From Paenibacillus paeoniae (GTDB lineage Bacteria > Bacillota > Bacilli > Paenibacillales > Paenibacillaceae), in assembly GCF_003388735.1 (NCBI RefSeq), contig NZ_QUBQ01000002.1, forward strand, positions 861,907-925,906: DNA of 64,000 bases, given 5' to 3'. Of the stretch, positions 15,961-25,507 are shown in pieces (the first letter of the stretch is position 1; the number at the start of each line of letters is the position of its first letter). The notes beneath the pieces were generated by a model that saw only the letters and a list, made by a program, of their open reading frames with translations, had not been told where the DNA came from and did no database searches. Both the position numbers and the translations under genes were made by a program.

Positions 15961-16836
15961 TTATTCGCGTACCGTAACAATAACGCCGTCCTGATTATTT
16001 CCGGATATCTCATATTGTCCTTGTGCCGGCACATCGATCGTGTGATTTTCGGTTACTGGAAAGTAAAAGACTTGGTACTTCTCCTTGCCAATTGTTGTAC
16101 GAACCGACTTCTGCTGTCTCAAAAAATCCAGGTACTGCTCCAGAACGAGGTTCTTCTCCCACATGATCGCGCTATGCGGCAAACCGACGTAACGGAAATG
16201 CCATGGTTCATATTGAATGCCCGTCACCGCTGTTTTGTCCTCGGGATAACGCAGAATAAACCCATACTTCCAAGAATGATCTTTCAGCCACTTTCCTTCC
16301 GGGGCGCGATTCATCTCGGCCTGTGAGGAGCCGATATCCATCGATAACCCAAGGTTATGCTCGCTATATCCCGCTGGCAGGGCAAGCTTTGCTCCCATCG
16401 TACGATACAGCTCTTCTTGCTTTTCCTTGTTCCGATAACCGCTGCTGATCATGAATTGGACGACTCCTTCCTTTGCCGCGTCCTTAATCATGGTACGGAA
16501 TTTGTCTACTAATCGAGGCGATAACAGAACCGTATTATCCAGCACGCTGAAACCATCAATCAGCTCGGAGTTCCGGACCAAACTCACAGCTTCCAATTCA
16601 GGCTTTAGACTATCCGGGACGGGATGGTCCTTGTTGACTAGCAGCAGATCCCCCTGTTCTATCATGTCTTTCGTTACTTTTATCGTAAGCCCGTCCGCGT
16701 GCGATGTCGCTTCTGGCACTTCTATGCTCTCCGTGCGAAGCTTCAGTTCATCGGGCAGAGTCATACCCGTCTTCAACTTTGTCAATCCAAAGCCCATCAG
16801 CAACAAAACAAAAAGACAAAAAACCCATTTCTTCAT
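15961..16836 (-). CDS. D-alanyl-D-alanine carboxypeptidase, VanY-like (peptidase M15B)
   Basis: Membrane-anchored zinc carboxypeptidase expected to trim terminal D-Ala from peptidoglycan stem peptides outside the cell. An N-terminal helix (VFCLFVLLLMGFGL) anchors it. The catalytic domain shows SSGYR (131-135), the zinc motif SEHNLGLSMD (His160, Asp167) and EPWHFRYVG (Glu210, His213), as in VanY and LdcB-type enzymes. ATG follows AAGGAGG. First gene of the VanY-VanZ-VanR-VanS-like unit, with the direct-repeat element 50 bp upstream. Without a VanA-type ligase the role may be wall remodelling. Confidence 0.9.
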   Translation of the reverse strand: MKKWVFCLFVLLLMGFGLTKLKTGMTLPDELKLRTESIEVPEATSHADGLTIKVTKDMIEQGDLLLVNKDHPVPDSLKPELEAVSLVRNSELIDGFSVLDNTVLLSPRLVDKFRTMIKDAAKEGVVQFMISSGYRNKEKQEELYRTMGAKLALPAGYSEHNLGLSMDIGSSQAEMNRAPEGKWLKDHSWKYGFILRYPEDKTAVTGIQYEPWHFRYVGLPHSAIMWEKNLVLEQYLDFLRQQKSVRTTIGKEKYQVFYFPVTENHTIDVPAQGQYEISGNNQDGVIVTVRE

Positions 16837-16882
16837 GCTCCAGCTTCCTCCTTATCCTTCGTATGATTGAAGGATAAAGAAA

Positions 16883-16926
16883 ACTGTTAAAAAAGAAATG
16901 GGGTCAAACCTAAAATTTTTCTTAAA
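16883..16926 (-). promoter_or_regulatory. Shared regulatory element, candidate VanR-like binding site (vanY-like operon)
   Basis: Matches the block at 13449-13491. Here the repeats are CTAAAAT, TTTT, CTTAAAT on the plus strand. Its place just upstream of the operon that encodes the regulator suggests autoregulation. Confidence 0.55.
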
Positions 16927-16994
16927 TTGAAGTGCGAACTCGCTTATGGGTCGATCAGTCCTAGCCCTCCTTGTATAGCTTCTGCGCTATCATA

Positions 16995-17038
16995 GCCAAC
17001 GGTGTTATCACCGATAACGAAATCCAATCGCTCCAGTT
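16995..17038 (-). pseudogene. Relic of a rhodanese 3' end
   Basis: Minus-strand translation gives NWSDWISLS, then P-L-A, matching SWSDWISYSENPVA of the intact sulfurtransferase at 60743-61588. The 15-mer ATCCAATCGCTCCAG is identical. Immediately downstream of the AIPR gene; no longer part of a gene. Confidence 0.5.
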
Positions 17039-17101
17039 GTCAGATTGCTTCTAGATCAATCAAACCTTCTACTCGGCGTGTCAAGTAATTCGCCTTCCCT
17101 A

Positions 17102-18811
17102 CTAACGACCGCCGACAGTGCGGACAATCGCAATTATGCTATCAGTAACTTCCTTCCGCTTTAATTGGTCTCTATCACTCACATCAATTCCAGACTTATC
17201 AATAAGTTCAGTTGCTTTAGTGAATATCTCCAAACATTTAGTTGGATTATTCAGTGCAGATATGATGGCATTCGCATATCTTTCAATCTGTCTACTTCCC
17301 AGTTCTGGTTGAATCCCATTGTCAACAAGCAATTTGAACATCATCAAGAGATGGTACCTTGCCTGTTTATACTTGCTTGGCAAGCCACCAGTACGGTACA
17401 AGGTTTCAAGTCTATAATACGCCAATCCACTAGCATAATATGGGGAGAATTTATGATCTTTCTTAAAGATTCTATCGCTCAATCTGCTAGCTATAGTTCC
17501 ATAATATCCTGTAACTGCGTGTGGATTTTCAAGAAACATTGCCGAAAAAACTTTGATTTGTATTGGAATCGATATGATTTTTGTTTTAATAATTGTGCTA
17601 TCAGAATTAAACTGATTGGTACGTCGTTCATAAAAAAGCTTGCTATCACCTTCAATTGTATTGTAGTGTTTCTCTAGGCTTTTCTGAAAATCCGAAAGCG
17701 ACTCAAGTTGCTCTTGCTTTACCTCAGTCTGATTATTAGTAGCTTTTGTTATTTCATTTTTAATATCATCATTCTCAGTTACAATTAACCGTAACGGTAC
17801 ATTTACTTTGTCAATTCCCGTTAAATTACGGTTATTAAAGAGTACATTGCTTGTTTGGCAACCATTAACCACCTGATAATTAAAAATTGTAAACCGGTCA
17901 CCTGTAGCCCCAAGTTTGTCAGCAACGATCGTAACGCCATTATTTAGGACACTAAAAAAATCATATTTCCCTTCTTTCAGCGTTTGGTCAATGCTCGTGT
18001 TTACATCATTCTCCCCTAAGTAATCTCGGATATTCTCGTAAAATAGGATGTTTCTGATCACATCGTTTTCTGATGAAACAATCTTTAAAAATTCATTATA
18101 TGGTGTTATACCAAAATATGCCTCTTGAATACCATCAATTGTAGGTATAGTAACTCTTTTTTCGAATTGAAATGTTGTTTGGACACTTTCTTTTGTTTTC
18201 CGATAATACTTTTGAATCACTCTTGCATCACATGGTTCAAACACAACGTCAGAAAACAGATTTGTTTCAACGAGTTCATCCACCCTTCGCTGAACAATAG
18301 AAGTAAGTGTTGTGTCATCTTGCCAATTACCCGTTGTCACATAGTAAAGCTTACATATAGGGTTTCCCTTTGTCATGAAAGCTGAGTTTTCAAAGATGTA
18401 TGTCATCAAATTAATAAATGCTTTCATACGTTCGCCTTTGAAAATGGTAGTATCCCCCGAAAAAAAAGCTTTTACCGTTTCTATAAATAGTCCAATCTCT
18501 GTCGCTTCAAATTTGCCTGAGGTCTTTGTTTGAACAAAGGCAAATGTAGCTTCAATCGTGTTATTGCTGCGAACTAAATCATTAATTATATCAATAGAAT
18601 CAACTAGTTTGCCATTAACAATAATACCAACCGCGTCAATTCCGATAGTTCCAGGATCTGTTAAGCAGTCTTCTACATCAAAAAGGGCATTATACTCTTT
18701 CATAATCACACAATGAGTTCCGAATTTTTCGAAATCAGTGGATTCGTTTACAGAATTAAGCTCATTTAATTTAATAAACTCGTTAACAAAGCCTTTTGTA
18801 ATCATATCCAT
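17102..18811 (-). CDS. AIPR-family protein (abortive infection phage resistance)
   Basis: Large cytoplasmic protein of about 569 residues that I assign to the AIPR family. The grounds are the central block FFSVLNNGVTIVADK...NYQVVNGCQTSNVLFNNR and ITKATNNQTEVKQEQLESL, characteristic of that family. AIPR members are linked to abortive infection against phages and also occur in restriction-modification contexts; the mechanism is not settled. ATG 18811 is used because GGAG lies seven bases upstream. The gene stands alone, is clearly richer in A+T than its neighbours, and is flanked by two rhodanese-tail relics, all of which suggests acquisition by transfer. Confidence 0.8.
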   Translation of the reverse strand: MDMITKGFVNEFIKLNELNSVNESTDFEKFGTHCVIMKEYNALFDVEDCLTDPGTIGIDAVGIIVNGKLVDSIDIINDLVRSNNTIEATFAFVQTKTSGKFEATEIGLFIETVKAFFSGDTTIFKGERMKAFINLMTYIFENSAFMTKGNPICKLYYVTTGNWQDDTTLTSIVQRRVDELVETNLFSDVVFEPCDARVIQKYYRKTKESVQTTFQFEKRVTIPTIDGIQEAYFGITPYNEFLKIVSSENDVIRNILFYENIRDYLGENDVNTSIDQTLKEGKYDFFSVLNNGVTIVADKLGATGDRFTIFNYQVVNGCQTSNVLFNNRNLTGIDKVNVPLRLIVTENDDIKNEITKATNNQTEVKQEQLESLSDFQKSLEKHYNTIEGDSKLFYERRTNQFNSDSTIIKTKIISIPIQIKVFSAMFLENPHAVTGYYGTIASRLSDRIFKKDHKFSPYYASGLAYYRLETLYRTGGLPSKYKQARYHLLMMFKLLVDNGIQPELGSRQIERYANAIISALNNPTKCLEIFTKATELIDKSGIDVSDRDQLKRKEVTDSIIAIVRTVGGR

Positions 18812-19158
18812 TAGTACTCCACCCTCAATCTCCAAAATTTATACAATATAATATATCATTTGAATTGGTAAACTGACAATTTATTATTAAATAATTAGAG
18901 TTTTGACAGCGGGTTCAGCATACTCAATTCTGTATATTTACATACCATAAATTTTCAATATAATTATAATCATAAATAAAATGATTACATAATTTTATTT
19001 CGTTTACCTTTAAAGGTTTTCTTTTCCTACTCAAACTTAGAGATATCTACTTCAAACTATTTTGTTTATGTTCTTCAATTAGTGATAGTTATAATATAAT
19101 ACTAATATAAATTTTAAATACATATGTTGACTCTACGTTGACTTTCTACGCATAAAAA
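18812..19158. other. AT-rich intergenic region
   Basis: About 350 bases of very AT-rich sequence with no coding potential seen. It should contain the promoter of the AIPR gene (for example TATAATATA near 18848 on either strand). Confidence 0.4.
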
Positions 19159-19194
19159 TACAGAGCATTGGCATTACTCTTACCGTGCTCTGTA
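19159..19194 (-). terminator. Hairpin terminator
   Basis: TACAGAGCA and TGCTCTGTA form a perfect nine-base stem followed on the minus strand by TTTTT. It sits downstream of the rhodanese-tail relic at 19240. A similar TACAGAGC stem terminates the cat relic at 44157-44198. Confidence 0.6.
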
Positions 19195-19239
19195 TAAGAA
19201 TTCACACAATACTATTCGCTTTTCCGCTCTTATTAGAAC

Positions 19240-19284
19240 TCCGATCGTTTCAACTACCCGCATACAGCTTCACTTTCGTGAAGT
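19240..19284 (-). pseudogene. Relic of a rhodanese 3' end
   Basis: Minus-strand translation FTKVKLYAGS, then a stop, then ND, matches FTNVKLYAGSWSD of the intact rhodanese; the TGG for Trp is now TGA. It marks the other side of the AIPR gene. Confidence 0.6.
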
Positions 19285-19489
19285 TGTTACAAATCAAGTA
19301 TATTCAACCTGTGGCATCATTCGAGTTGCCGACATTCAGATCTACAATCACAACTTTCGCTAAATGGATTAATGTCCATAAACAGGTCTAAAGTATTGAT
19401 TTTAAATTTATTCCATATGACCCTGTTTCAAAATAGCGATATCGTTTATATTCTTAAAAACTGCACAATAAGGAGGCTTGATCAAGACG

Positions 19490-20782
19490 ATGACAGCTTA
19501 CAAGCACTCGGCTGGCGTATCCCGTCTATGGATGGGAACCATAGCACTGCTCGTAATTATAATTTCTCTCGTCGCATGGCAAGGCCGTGCAGCGGCTGAA
19601 GCAACTGCTAATCCCATACAAGTTCAACTGGATGAAAAAGTGATTACGTTCGAAAAAGACCCCTTCAAAATCGAGGGAACCACACTTGTTCAGTTCCGCC
19701 CACTATTTGAAGCATTGGGGATGGACGTGGAGTGGGACAGTGCCAATCGGATGGTTACCGGGACAAAAGACGGTCTAGCCATTGTTTTGAAAATTGGCAG
19801 CACTCAAGCGACTGTAAATGGGACACCCGTTACGTTGCTGCAAGCACCACAAATTCAGAATGGTCATACGATGGTACCGCTTCGTTTTGTTAGCGAAGCG
19901 ACCGATGCTCTGGTCGCCTGGAATCCGTATAAGCCCCAAATTTTGATTTATACAGCCTCTTTCCTGGATTCCGTCGGCTTGTCGAAAGAACAGGTCCAAG
20001 CCGCAATTGATAAAGAACTGGAACGGATCAAAGCCGAGTATGAAGCTGAGCAGGAAGCCAATGCTCCTGTGAAGCCGGTAACCGTCCCCCCTGTTCCCAA
20101 GGGAAGTGGTGAATACAAGCCCGCCGCTTCGGATACGGTTGATTTAAGCAAACTGCAAGGGATGTACTATGGATTCCGTTCAGATTATGGCGGCTATGAT
20201 TGCGGTGGAATCTGCTGGGATCTGTACACGTTTCTGCCTAACAGCAAGTTATTAATCGGCGAGCCAAGCAATGGCGGACCGGAGACGATTGATTGTACGA
20301 AGGACAAATGCAATAGCTATACGATCAAGAATAATGTTTTGACACTCGACAATGGTGATACCTATAGCATCAGTAAGAAAGATGGAAACCTGGTCATCGA
20401 CGATGTTGTCTTATTAAGGGTGAAGACATCAACAAATAATCTGAAGCTTTCCAAAGAATATGTCTACAGAGGTTATTGGGGATTGATCGGCATTACCGGT
20501 GGCTCAACCTCCTGGACCGAAAAAATCACTTTCTATGCCAATGGCACATTCAAAAGCAATCGTTTGATGCTCGGCACGGTCCAAGGGGGAGGTACGACTA
20601 CGGGCACATCCAGCAAAAACCTTTCCGGGTCATACCGTATTACAGGCAATACGATCGTCCTTGCTTATAGCGACGGTAAAGTCGCCAATCGGTTGTTCTT
20701 CCTTCATGAGGATAAGAAACGGGGAGAGCTGGGCAGTATTCAGATTGGTGATAACAATTTCTATGTCGATAGTAAAGACTAA
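19490..20782 (+). CDS. Secreted protein with copper amine oxidase N-terminal-like domain
   Basis: Exported protein of about 430 residues. A signal peptide (WMGTIALLVIIISLVAWQGRAAAEA) is followed by a copper amine oxidase N-terminal-like domain, about residues 45-150 (VQLDEKVITFEKDPFKIEGTTLVQFRPLFEALGMDVEWD; NGHTMVPLRFVSEAT). This domain is common in Paenibacillus surface proteins and is not itself an oxidase. A Lys/Glu helix and a Pro-rich linker lead to a beta-rich C-terminal half with four Cys (YDCGGICWD, IDCTKDKC). ATG 19490 is thirteen bases after AAGGAGG; TTG 19478 is too close. Function unknown. Confidence 0.8.
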   Translation: MTAYKHSAGVSRLWMGTIALLVIIISLVAWQGRAAAEATANPIQVQLDEKVITFEKDPFKIEGTTLVQFRPLFEALGMDVEWDSANRMVTGTKDGLAIVLKIGSTQATVNGTPVTLLQAPQIQNGHTMVPLRFVSEATDALVAWNPYKPQILIYTASFLDSVGLSKEQVQAAIDKELERIKAEYEAEQEANAPVKPVTVPPVPKGSGEYKPAASDTVDLSKLQGMYYGFRSDYGGYDCGGICWDLYTFLPNSKLLIGEPSNGGPETIDCTKDKCNSYTIKNNVLTLDNGDTYSISKKDGNLVIDDVVLLRVKTSTNNLKLSKEYVYRGYWGLIGITGGSTSWTEKITFYANGTFKSNRLMLGTVQGGGTTTGTSSKNLSGSYRITGNTIVLAYSDGKVANRLFFLHEDKKRGELGSIQIGDNNFYVDSKD

Positions 20783-20798
20783 TCGAAGTTCAGCATCA

Positions 20799-20832
20799 AG
20801 CCGCCTCCAGCCATGGAGGCGGCTTTCTGGTA
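20799..20832 (+). terminator. Hairpin terminator
   Basis: GCCGCCTCC and GGAGGCGGC form a strong stem, followed by TTTCT, directly after the preceding gene. Confidence 0.75.
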
Positions 20833-20926
20833 ATTGGCTGTTCTTGCCGTTCCTATGGGAAGGCATCTGCCGAGCTTATGGCAAGCATTCATGAGATCAT
20901 GGGCAGAGATGCCAGTGTATGCAACG

Positions 20927-22351
20927 TTAAGACGCGTAATCCGCCGACTGATACAGCTCATTAAGCTCTAATAAGGCTTTAATATATATCTTTAACGCGG
21001 TTAATAAATTCGGAATGGACTGCACCTCATCGGGTCCGTGAATATGTCCATGACCTTGGGGCAATTGGAGCGGTGACAAGTCCGTCGGCAATCCCGGTCC
21101 AAAGCCAACCGCATGAGACAGCTTTCTGGCATACGTACCGCCACCCATGACAAAAGGCTCCGCTTGCTCTCCTGTAACGTCCCGGTAGACGTTCGTGAGT
21201 CGGCCAACTTCTGGTGTATCGGGATTATAGTAGTTCGGCTCACTGACATGCACATGAGACAGTGTAAATCCGCTCTTCTCCAACTGCTTCAGCAAGATCT
21301 CGGAGGACTGTTGAATCGGATAACGAATATTTAATTCCAGCTCGAGTCTCCCCTCTTGTCCTTGCAGCTTCGTCCCTATACATGTTAACGCTCCAGAGAT
21401 CGTATCCTCGCACTGTATGCCTAATGCCCGGCCATCATGATACTTGCAAATTTCATAAATTCGCTCAAGCTGCTTGCGTGCAGGCTCCCCAAACCATGCA
21501 CCGTGGAGCAAAGGCTCCAGAAGGACCGCTATCGCATTTTGAGTGCCCTCAGGAAAGGCCGCATGCCCCGCTTTGCCGACAGCGGATAATATAATCGTCT
21601 CTTCGCTCTCGCTGTAAGGAATAGAAGCCGGCAGAGCGCTTAGCTTTGCCGTCGCATCACCATCACGTGATACTACAAGCTCAGCGTAACCAGGCACGCT
21701 ATTGGAGGCTTCTCCTCCCTGCATTCGAAGAATTGAAGGATCAGATAGGTCACAGCCTAACGTTACCGAGAGCATTCCCTTCTCTCCATAGCACACCGGA
21801 AAGCCGCTATCCGCAACTATATTAAAGTCGGGAGTCGTATAATGCTTGCGATAGTACGCAACATCATGCATGCCGATTTCCTCACCGCTGCCGATCATAT
21901 GCCGAAGATGATAGTTCAAGGGGATGCCTAGCTCCTTAATGAATCTGAGAGCATAGAGCACAGCAATCACTGCCCCTTTATTGTCCTGCACCCCTCTGCC
22001 AATCAGAAAGTCATCCCTGACTGTACAAGCAAAGGGAGGATATATCCAGCCCTCTCCTGCTGGCACGACATCCGCGTGGCCCCATATGCCAACCGAGCGC
22101 TTCGCTGCATCTCCTAGGCTAATTTCTGCACAATAATACTCACGGTTAATGGTTTGGAAGCCAAAGCGTTGACCTAAATTCAATACATATTGAATCGCTT
22201 CCGCGCAACGTTCTCCGAACGGATAAGGAGAGGATGGATCATAGCTAGCTACACTTGGAATGTTCACGAATCCGGCAATATCCTCTAGCAACGCGCTCTT
22301 ATGCTCCTGGATCCATTGCCCAATCTTCTCATCAATCACGATGTCACTCAT
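20927..22351 (-). CDS. M20 family peptidase, PepV/Sapep-like dipeptidase
   Basis: Cytoplasmic dinuclear zinc hydrolase of 474 residues, likely cleaving a dipeptide or N-acyl-amino acid. The metal and catalytic motifs are GHADVVPAGEGW (near residue 92), the bridging Asp in GRGVQDNKGAV, the general base in GSGEEIGMHD and the late TYARKLSHAVGFGPGLP segment. ATG follows AGGAGG. It is the last gene of an operon with a flavoprotein, a binding protein and two permeases, so it probably processes the imported compound. Confidence 0.88.
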   Translation of the reverse strand: MSDIVIDEKIGQWIQEHKSALLEDIAGFVNIPSVASYDPSSPYPFGERCAEAIQYVLNLGQRFGFQTINREYYCAEISLGDAAKRSVGIWGHADVVPAGEGWIYPPFACTVRDDFLIGRGVQDNKGAVIAVLYALRFIKELGIPLNYHLRHMIGSGEEIGMHDVAYYRKHYTTPDFNIVADSGFPVCYGEKGMLSVTLGCDLSDPSILRMQGGEASNSVPGYAELVVSRDGDATAKLSALPASIPYSESEETIILSAVGKAGHAAFPEGTQNAIAVLLEPLLHGAWFGEPARKQLERIYEICKYHDGRALGIQCEDTISGALTCIGTKLQGQEGRLELELNIRYPIQQSSEILLKQLEKSGFTLSHVHVSEPNYYNPDTPEVGRLTNVYRDVTGEQAEPFVMGGGTYARKLSHAVGFGPGLPTDLSPLQLPQGHGHIHGPDEVQSIPNLLTALKIYIKALLELNELYQSADYAS

Positions 22352-22378
22352 CTTGATCCTCCTGTCCCGAACTCCGGC

Positions 22379-23224
22379 TTAGCCTTTAATAGCCCCTTCA
22401 GTCAATCCAGCAATAATGTACTTCTGTCCCGCAGCATACACCACAATGATGGGAAGCATCGCCATCAAGTAAGAAGTGAACGCCATTGTATAGTTAAAGG
22501 AATACTCCGTCTTGAAGTTATATTGAAACAACGGCAGCGTCCAAAATTCCTTCGATTTATTCAAAATGAGCAATGGCAGCATAAAATCATTCCAAAACCA
22601 TAACGCATCCATAATAATGAGCGTCACTAGCATCGGCATAATTAATCGCAAAATAATAGAATAATAGATTTGGAAGGTGCTGCAGCCGTCAATTCTAGCC
22701 GCCTCTTCGATCTCCATCGGCATGCCTTCAATATAATTGACAAGCAGGAATACCCCTCTCGTTAAGCTCAACGCACCATACAATAAGATCAGGCCCACAG
22801 GATTAAGCAGGCTGAGATTGGTCATGATTTTCGTCAGAGGAAGCATAATGACCTGGAACGGGACAAACAGTCCTAACAAAATATAAAGGTATACAAAGTT
22901 GTAATATTTTTTGTGCCGATTGCGGGCAATCGCATAAGCGACGGTAGGATTAATAAGCAGAACCATCACGATCGATCCAATCGTAATGAACGTCGTATTC
23001 CATACATATCTCCAGTAGTTGCCTTTGGACAACAGTTCTGCGTAATTGGAGAAATCTAGAGCTCGAGGCAGGTTGAAGAAGCCTTGACCCGCTTCCTCCA
23101 ATGACTTAAGGGAATTAATGACAACCAGATACATCGGTCCCAATATGATGATGATGCCAATAAGCAAAATAAGGTTTCGAAGAATGCGCCAGCCGAGTCC
23201 TTCTTGTCGTATCGATACATTCAT
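22379..23224 (-). CDS. Carbohydrate-type ABC transporter permease, MalG-like
   Basis: Six-helix permease of 281 residues with the coupling loop EEAARIDGCSTFQIYYSIILRLIMP. The gene starts three bases after the stop of the upstream permease; no strong ribosome binding site of its own is seen, so translation is probably coupled. Family assignment is by pattern; the companion M20 peptidase suggests that the substrate may not be a simple sugar. Confidence 0.87.
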   Translation of the reverse strand: MNVSIRQEGLGWRILRNLILLIGIIIILGPMYLVVINSLKSLEEAGQGFFNLPRALDFSNYAELLSKGNYWRYVWNTTFITIGSIVMVLLINPTVAYAIARNRHKKYYNFVYLYILLGLFVPFQVIMLPLTKIMTNLSLLNPVGLILLYGALSLTRGVFLLVNYIEGMPMEIEEAARIDGCSTFQIYYSIILRLIMPMLVTLIIMDALWFWNDFMLPLLILNKSKEFWTLPLFQYNFKTEYSFNYTMAFTSYLMAMLPIIVVYAAGQKYIIAGLTEGAIKG

Positions 23225-23226
23225 CC

Positions 23227-24099
23227 TTAATGAACACCGCCTTTGCGACCTAGCTTGATTTGAACGAAGGAAAGCACTGCGATAATGACAAACAAGATGA
23301 CGGCTTCCGCATTCGCCATCGCAAATCTCAAGTTCTGAAACGCATCATTATAGATCATAATGCCAATCACATTCGTAGATTTCACCGGCCCTCCGCCTGT
23401 CAGCGTATAGGCATAGTCGAAGGAGGTAATGCCTGCTTTAATCGCAAGCACCATATTCACGGTAATCGTAGGAATGAGAAACGGAAACGTAATATAACGA
23501 AAACGGTTGAAGGTGCTCGCTCCATCAATCCTTCCCGCTTCGTACAGCTCAGAAGGAACCGATTGCAGACCCGCGATAAAAATAAGAGTTGGCAGTGCCA
23601 CAGCCTGCCAGATGTTGACGATCACGACCGCAATCAGAGCATACTTCGGATGAGCTAGAGGACTTTGATAAAATGCTGCTATATCGAACGCCTCGCCAAT
23701 GAGAGGAACAACCCGGACGAATAGCTGATCCCAAATTAATGAAATCGTGACTGCACTAATCATAGCCGGCAAGAAATACACCGATTTGGCGAAAGTTTGA
23801 AGCTTCTTTAACGAGTTTAGGCTTAGCGCCAGAATGAGCGATAGAATCATGACGCCGGCTACAAGCATAATGGCATATTGGCCAGTGACGATTAAGGACT
23901 GCTTGAAGTTGGGGTTGTTCCATAGATCCACATAGTTGCTGAAGCCTACATAATTATAGCCAGAACTGATCCCATTCCAATCCGTGAAGCTATATTGAAT
24001 ACCTACAAAAACTGCATAAGCAAAAAACAATGTATACAGAATGACAGCAGGAAGAGTGAATAAGAAGTAAGTCGAGCGTTCCAGAAATTTGCTTGCCAT
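23227..24099 (-). CDS. Carbohydrate-type ABC transporter permease, MalF-like
   Basis: Permease of 290 residues starting MASKFLERSTYFLFTLPAV, with six helices and the EAA loop LYEAGRIDGASTFNRFRYITFPFL. ATG 24099 follows GAGGAGG; the longer frame to 24228 has no start signal. Partner of the next permease gene, placed between it and the binding protein gene. Confidence 0.88.
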   Translation of the reverse strand: MASKFLERSTYFLFTLPAVILYTLFFAYAVFVGIQYSFTDWNGISSGYNYVGFSNYVDLWNNPNFKQSLIVTGQYAIMLVAGVMILSLILALSLNSLKKLQTFAKSVYFLPAMISAVTISLIWDQLFVRVVPLIGEAFDIAAFYQSPLAHPKYALIAVVIVNIWQAVALPTLIFIAGLQSVPSELYEAGRIDGASTFNRFRYITFPFLIPTITVNMVLAIKAGITSFDYAYTLTGGGPVKSTNVIGIMIYNDAFQNLRFAMANAEAVILFVIIAVLSFVQIKLGRKGGVH

Positions 24100-24196
24100 G
24101 CTGCACCTTCCTCCTCTCATAATGCCTTGAACGGGGGACAAAGCTGAACGACAACTTGATGGACTCAAATTGCCGTTCAGATTCATGCTATTGAAT

Positions 24197-25462
24197 TTAC
24201 TTAACTGCGTTAAGCTTGATCGTCTCATCTATGTTTTTCAAATACTGCTCAGGTGTCTCGTTATTGATCAGATAACCTTGAGTCGTACCATACAATTCAG
24301 TGACGATGGCGCTTGGAAGCGTAGAAGACATCCAGTCATGGACATTGCCATTATCGATAAAATCCAGCAGCGGCTGCAGATACTTATCCTCATAGGTTGT
24401 ACCATTAATGATCGACGGTTCACCGGATAGATCCGACCACTTCTGAGCCACCTCTGGGCGGGCCAAATACTTCAGGAACGTAAGCGCAGCTTCCTTCTCC
24501 TCAGGCTTAGCTTTCGCAGAGATGGATAGAGAAGCATTAACGCCCGACAGAGCTGTTGTCGTATCTGCTGTATCATTCGGCAGCGGGAATGCGCCGAACT
24601 TCAAATTAGGATTAGCCAGCTTAATATTGCCGCGGCCGTAGGAGCCGGAAATAATCATGGCAGCTTGTCCATTCGCGAATGCTTCTTGCATCATCTGAGC
24701 GCTCACGCCAAATGCATCCTTGTTGGCATACTCCGTTAGCTCTCTCAGCTTTTTCGCAAACTCCAGAAACACCGTGTTGCCTTCAATTTGCCCTTCGCCT
24801 TTGGCTACTTTGGCCATCTCTTCAACGCCGCCAGGCGCAAAGGCAATGTTCGTCGCTTGGAAAATATGGCCTACATCCTTCAGCGGAAGGTACAGCGGCG
24901 TAATGCCCTTGCTTTGGAACACTTTACTCGCCTCAATAAACTCGGCATAGGTTGTTGGAATTTCTACACTGTTTTGCTCAAATAGATCGACATTATAGTA
25001 GACGGCCATGTAGTTGCGAGCATAGGGCAGAGAATAGTAGCCGCCGTCATCTGCCGGTGTCATATCCAAATATTTTTGATTAACGTTTTTAATGAATGGT
25101 TGATCGCTCAGGTTTTCGATAAATCCGTTTTTCACTTTTTCCTTGAACTGAAGCTGCGTCGGAAAATCCGTGAAGAGGGGCGGAATATCGTTCGTCGCAA
25201 AGCGAGCGGTTAACACTTTAACGGGATCCGGCACGGTATTCATATCGATCACAATATTGGGATATTCCTTGGAGAAGTCGGCAATAACCTCGCGATAGGC
25301 GCTCTGAATCGCTTCTTCACCCTGCTGCTGGAAAAATTCAATTTTGACCACATCGCCCTTGCCGTTATCGCTATTAGACGGCGTGCTTTCTTTGCCGCAA
25401 GCGGTCATCACCAATGAAGCAAGCAATACCGCTATAATGGATAGTTTTGTTCTTCTTTTCAT
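24197..25462 (-). CDS. Extracellular solute-binding lipoprotein (family 1)
   Basis: Binding protein with lipoprotein signal MKRRTKLSIIAVLLASLVMT and lipobox MTAC. The mature domain of about 400 residues has the family-1 pattern (KIEFFQQQGEEAIQSAYREVIADFSKEYPNI; EKEAALTFLKYLARPEVAQKWS). ATG 25462 lies six bases after GGGGAG. Upstream of it in the same direction is the acyl-CoA-dehydrogenase-like gene, 45 bases away, so all five genes probably form one transcript. Confidence 0.88.
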   Translation of the reverse strand: MKRRTKLSIIAVLLASLVMTACGKESTPSNSDNGKGDVVKIEFFQQQGEEAIQSAYREVIADFSKEYPNIVIDMNTVPDPVKVLTARFATNDIPPLFTDFPTQLQFKEKVKNGFIENLSDQPFIKNVNQKYLDMTPADDGGYYSLPYARNYMAVYYNVDLFEQNSVEIPTTYAEFIEASKVFQSKGITPLYLPLKDVGHIFQATNIAFAPGGVEEMAKVAKGEGQIEGNTVFLEFAKKLRELTEYANKDAFGVSAQMMQEAFANGQAAMIISGSYGRGNIKLANPNLKFGAFPLPNDTADTTTALSGVNASLSISAKAKPEEKEAALTFLKYLARPEVAQKWSDLSGEPSIINGTTYEDKYLQPLLDFIDNGNVHDWMSSTLPSAIVTELYGTTQGYLINNETPEQYLKNIDETIKLNAVK

Positions 25463-25507
25463 CCCTATCTCCCCTGACTTTAAGCTGTTTATTTGCACCT
25501 ATAACGC

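Noticed and set aside
9070..16836. A complete glycopeptide-resistance operon
   Set aside because: VanY-, VanZ-, VanR- and VanS-like genes are present but the VanH, D-Ala-D-Lac ligase and VanX genes are not, so resistance cannot be claimed.
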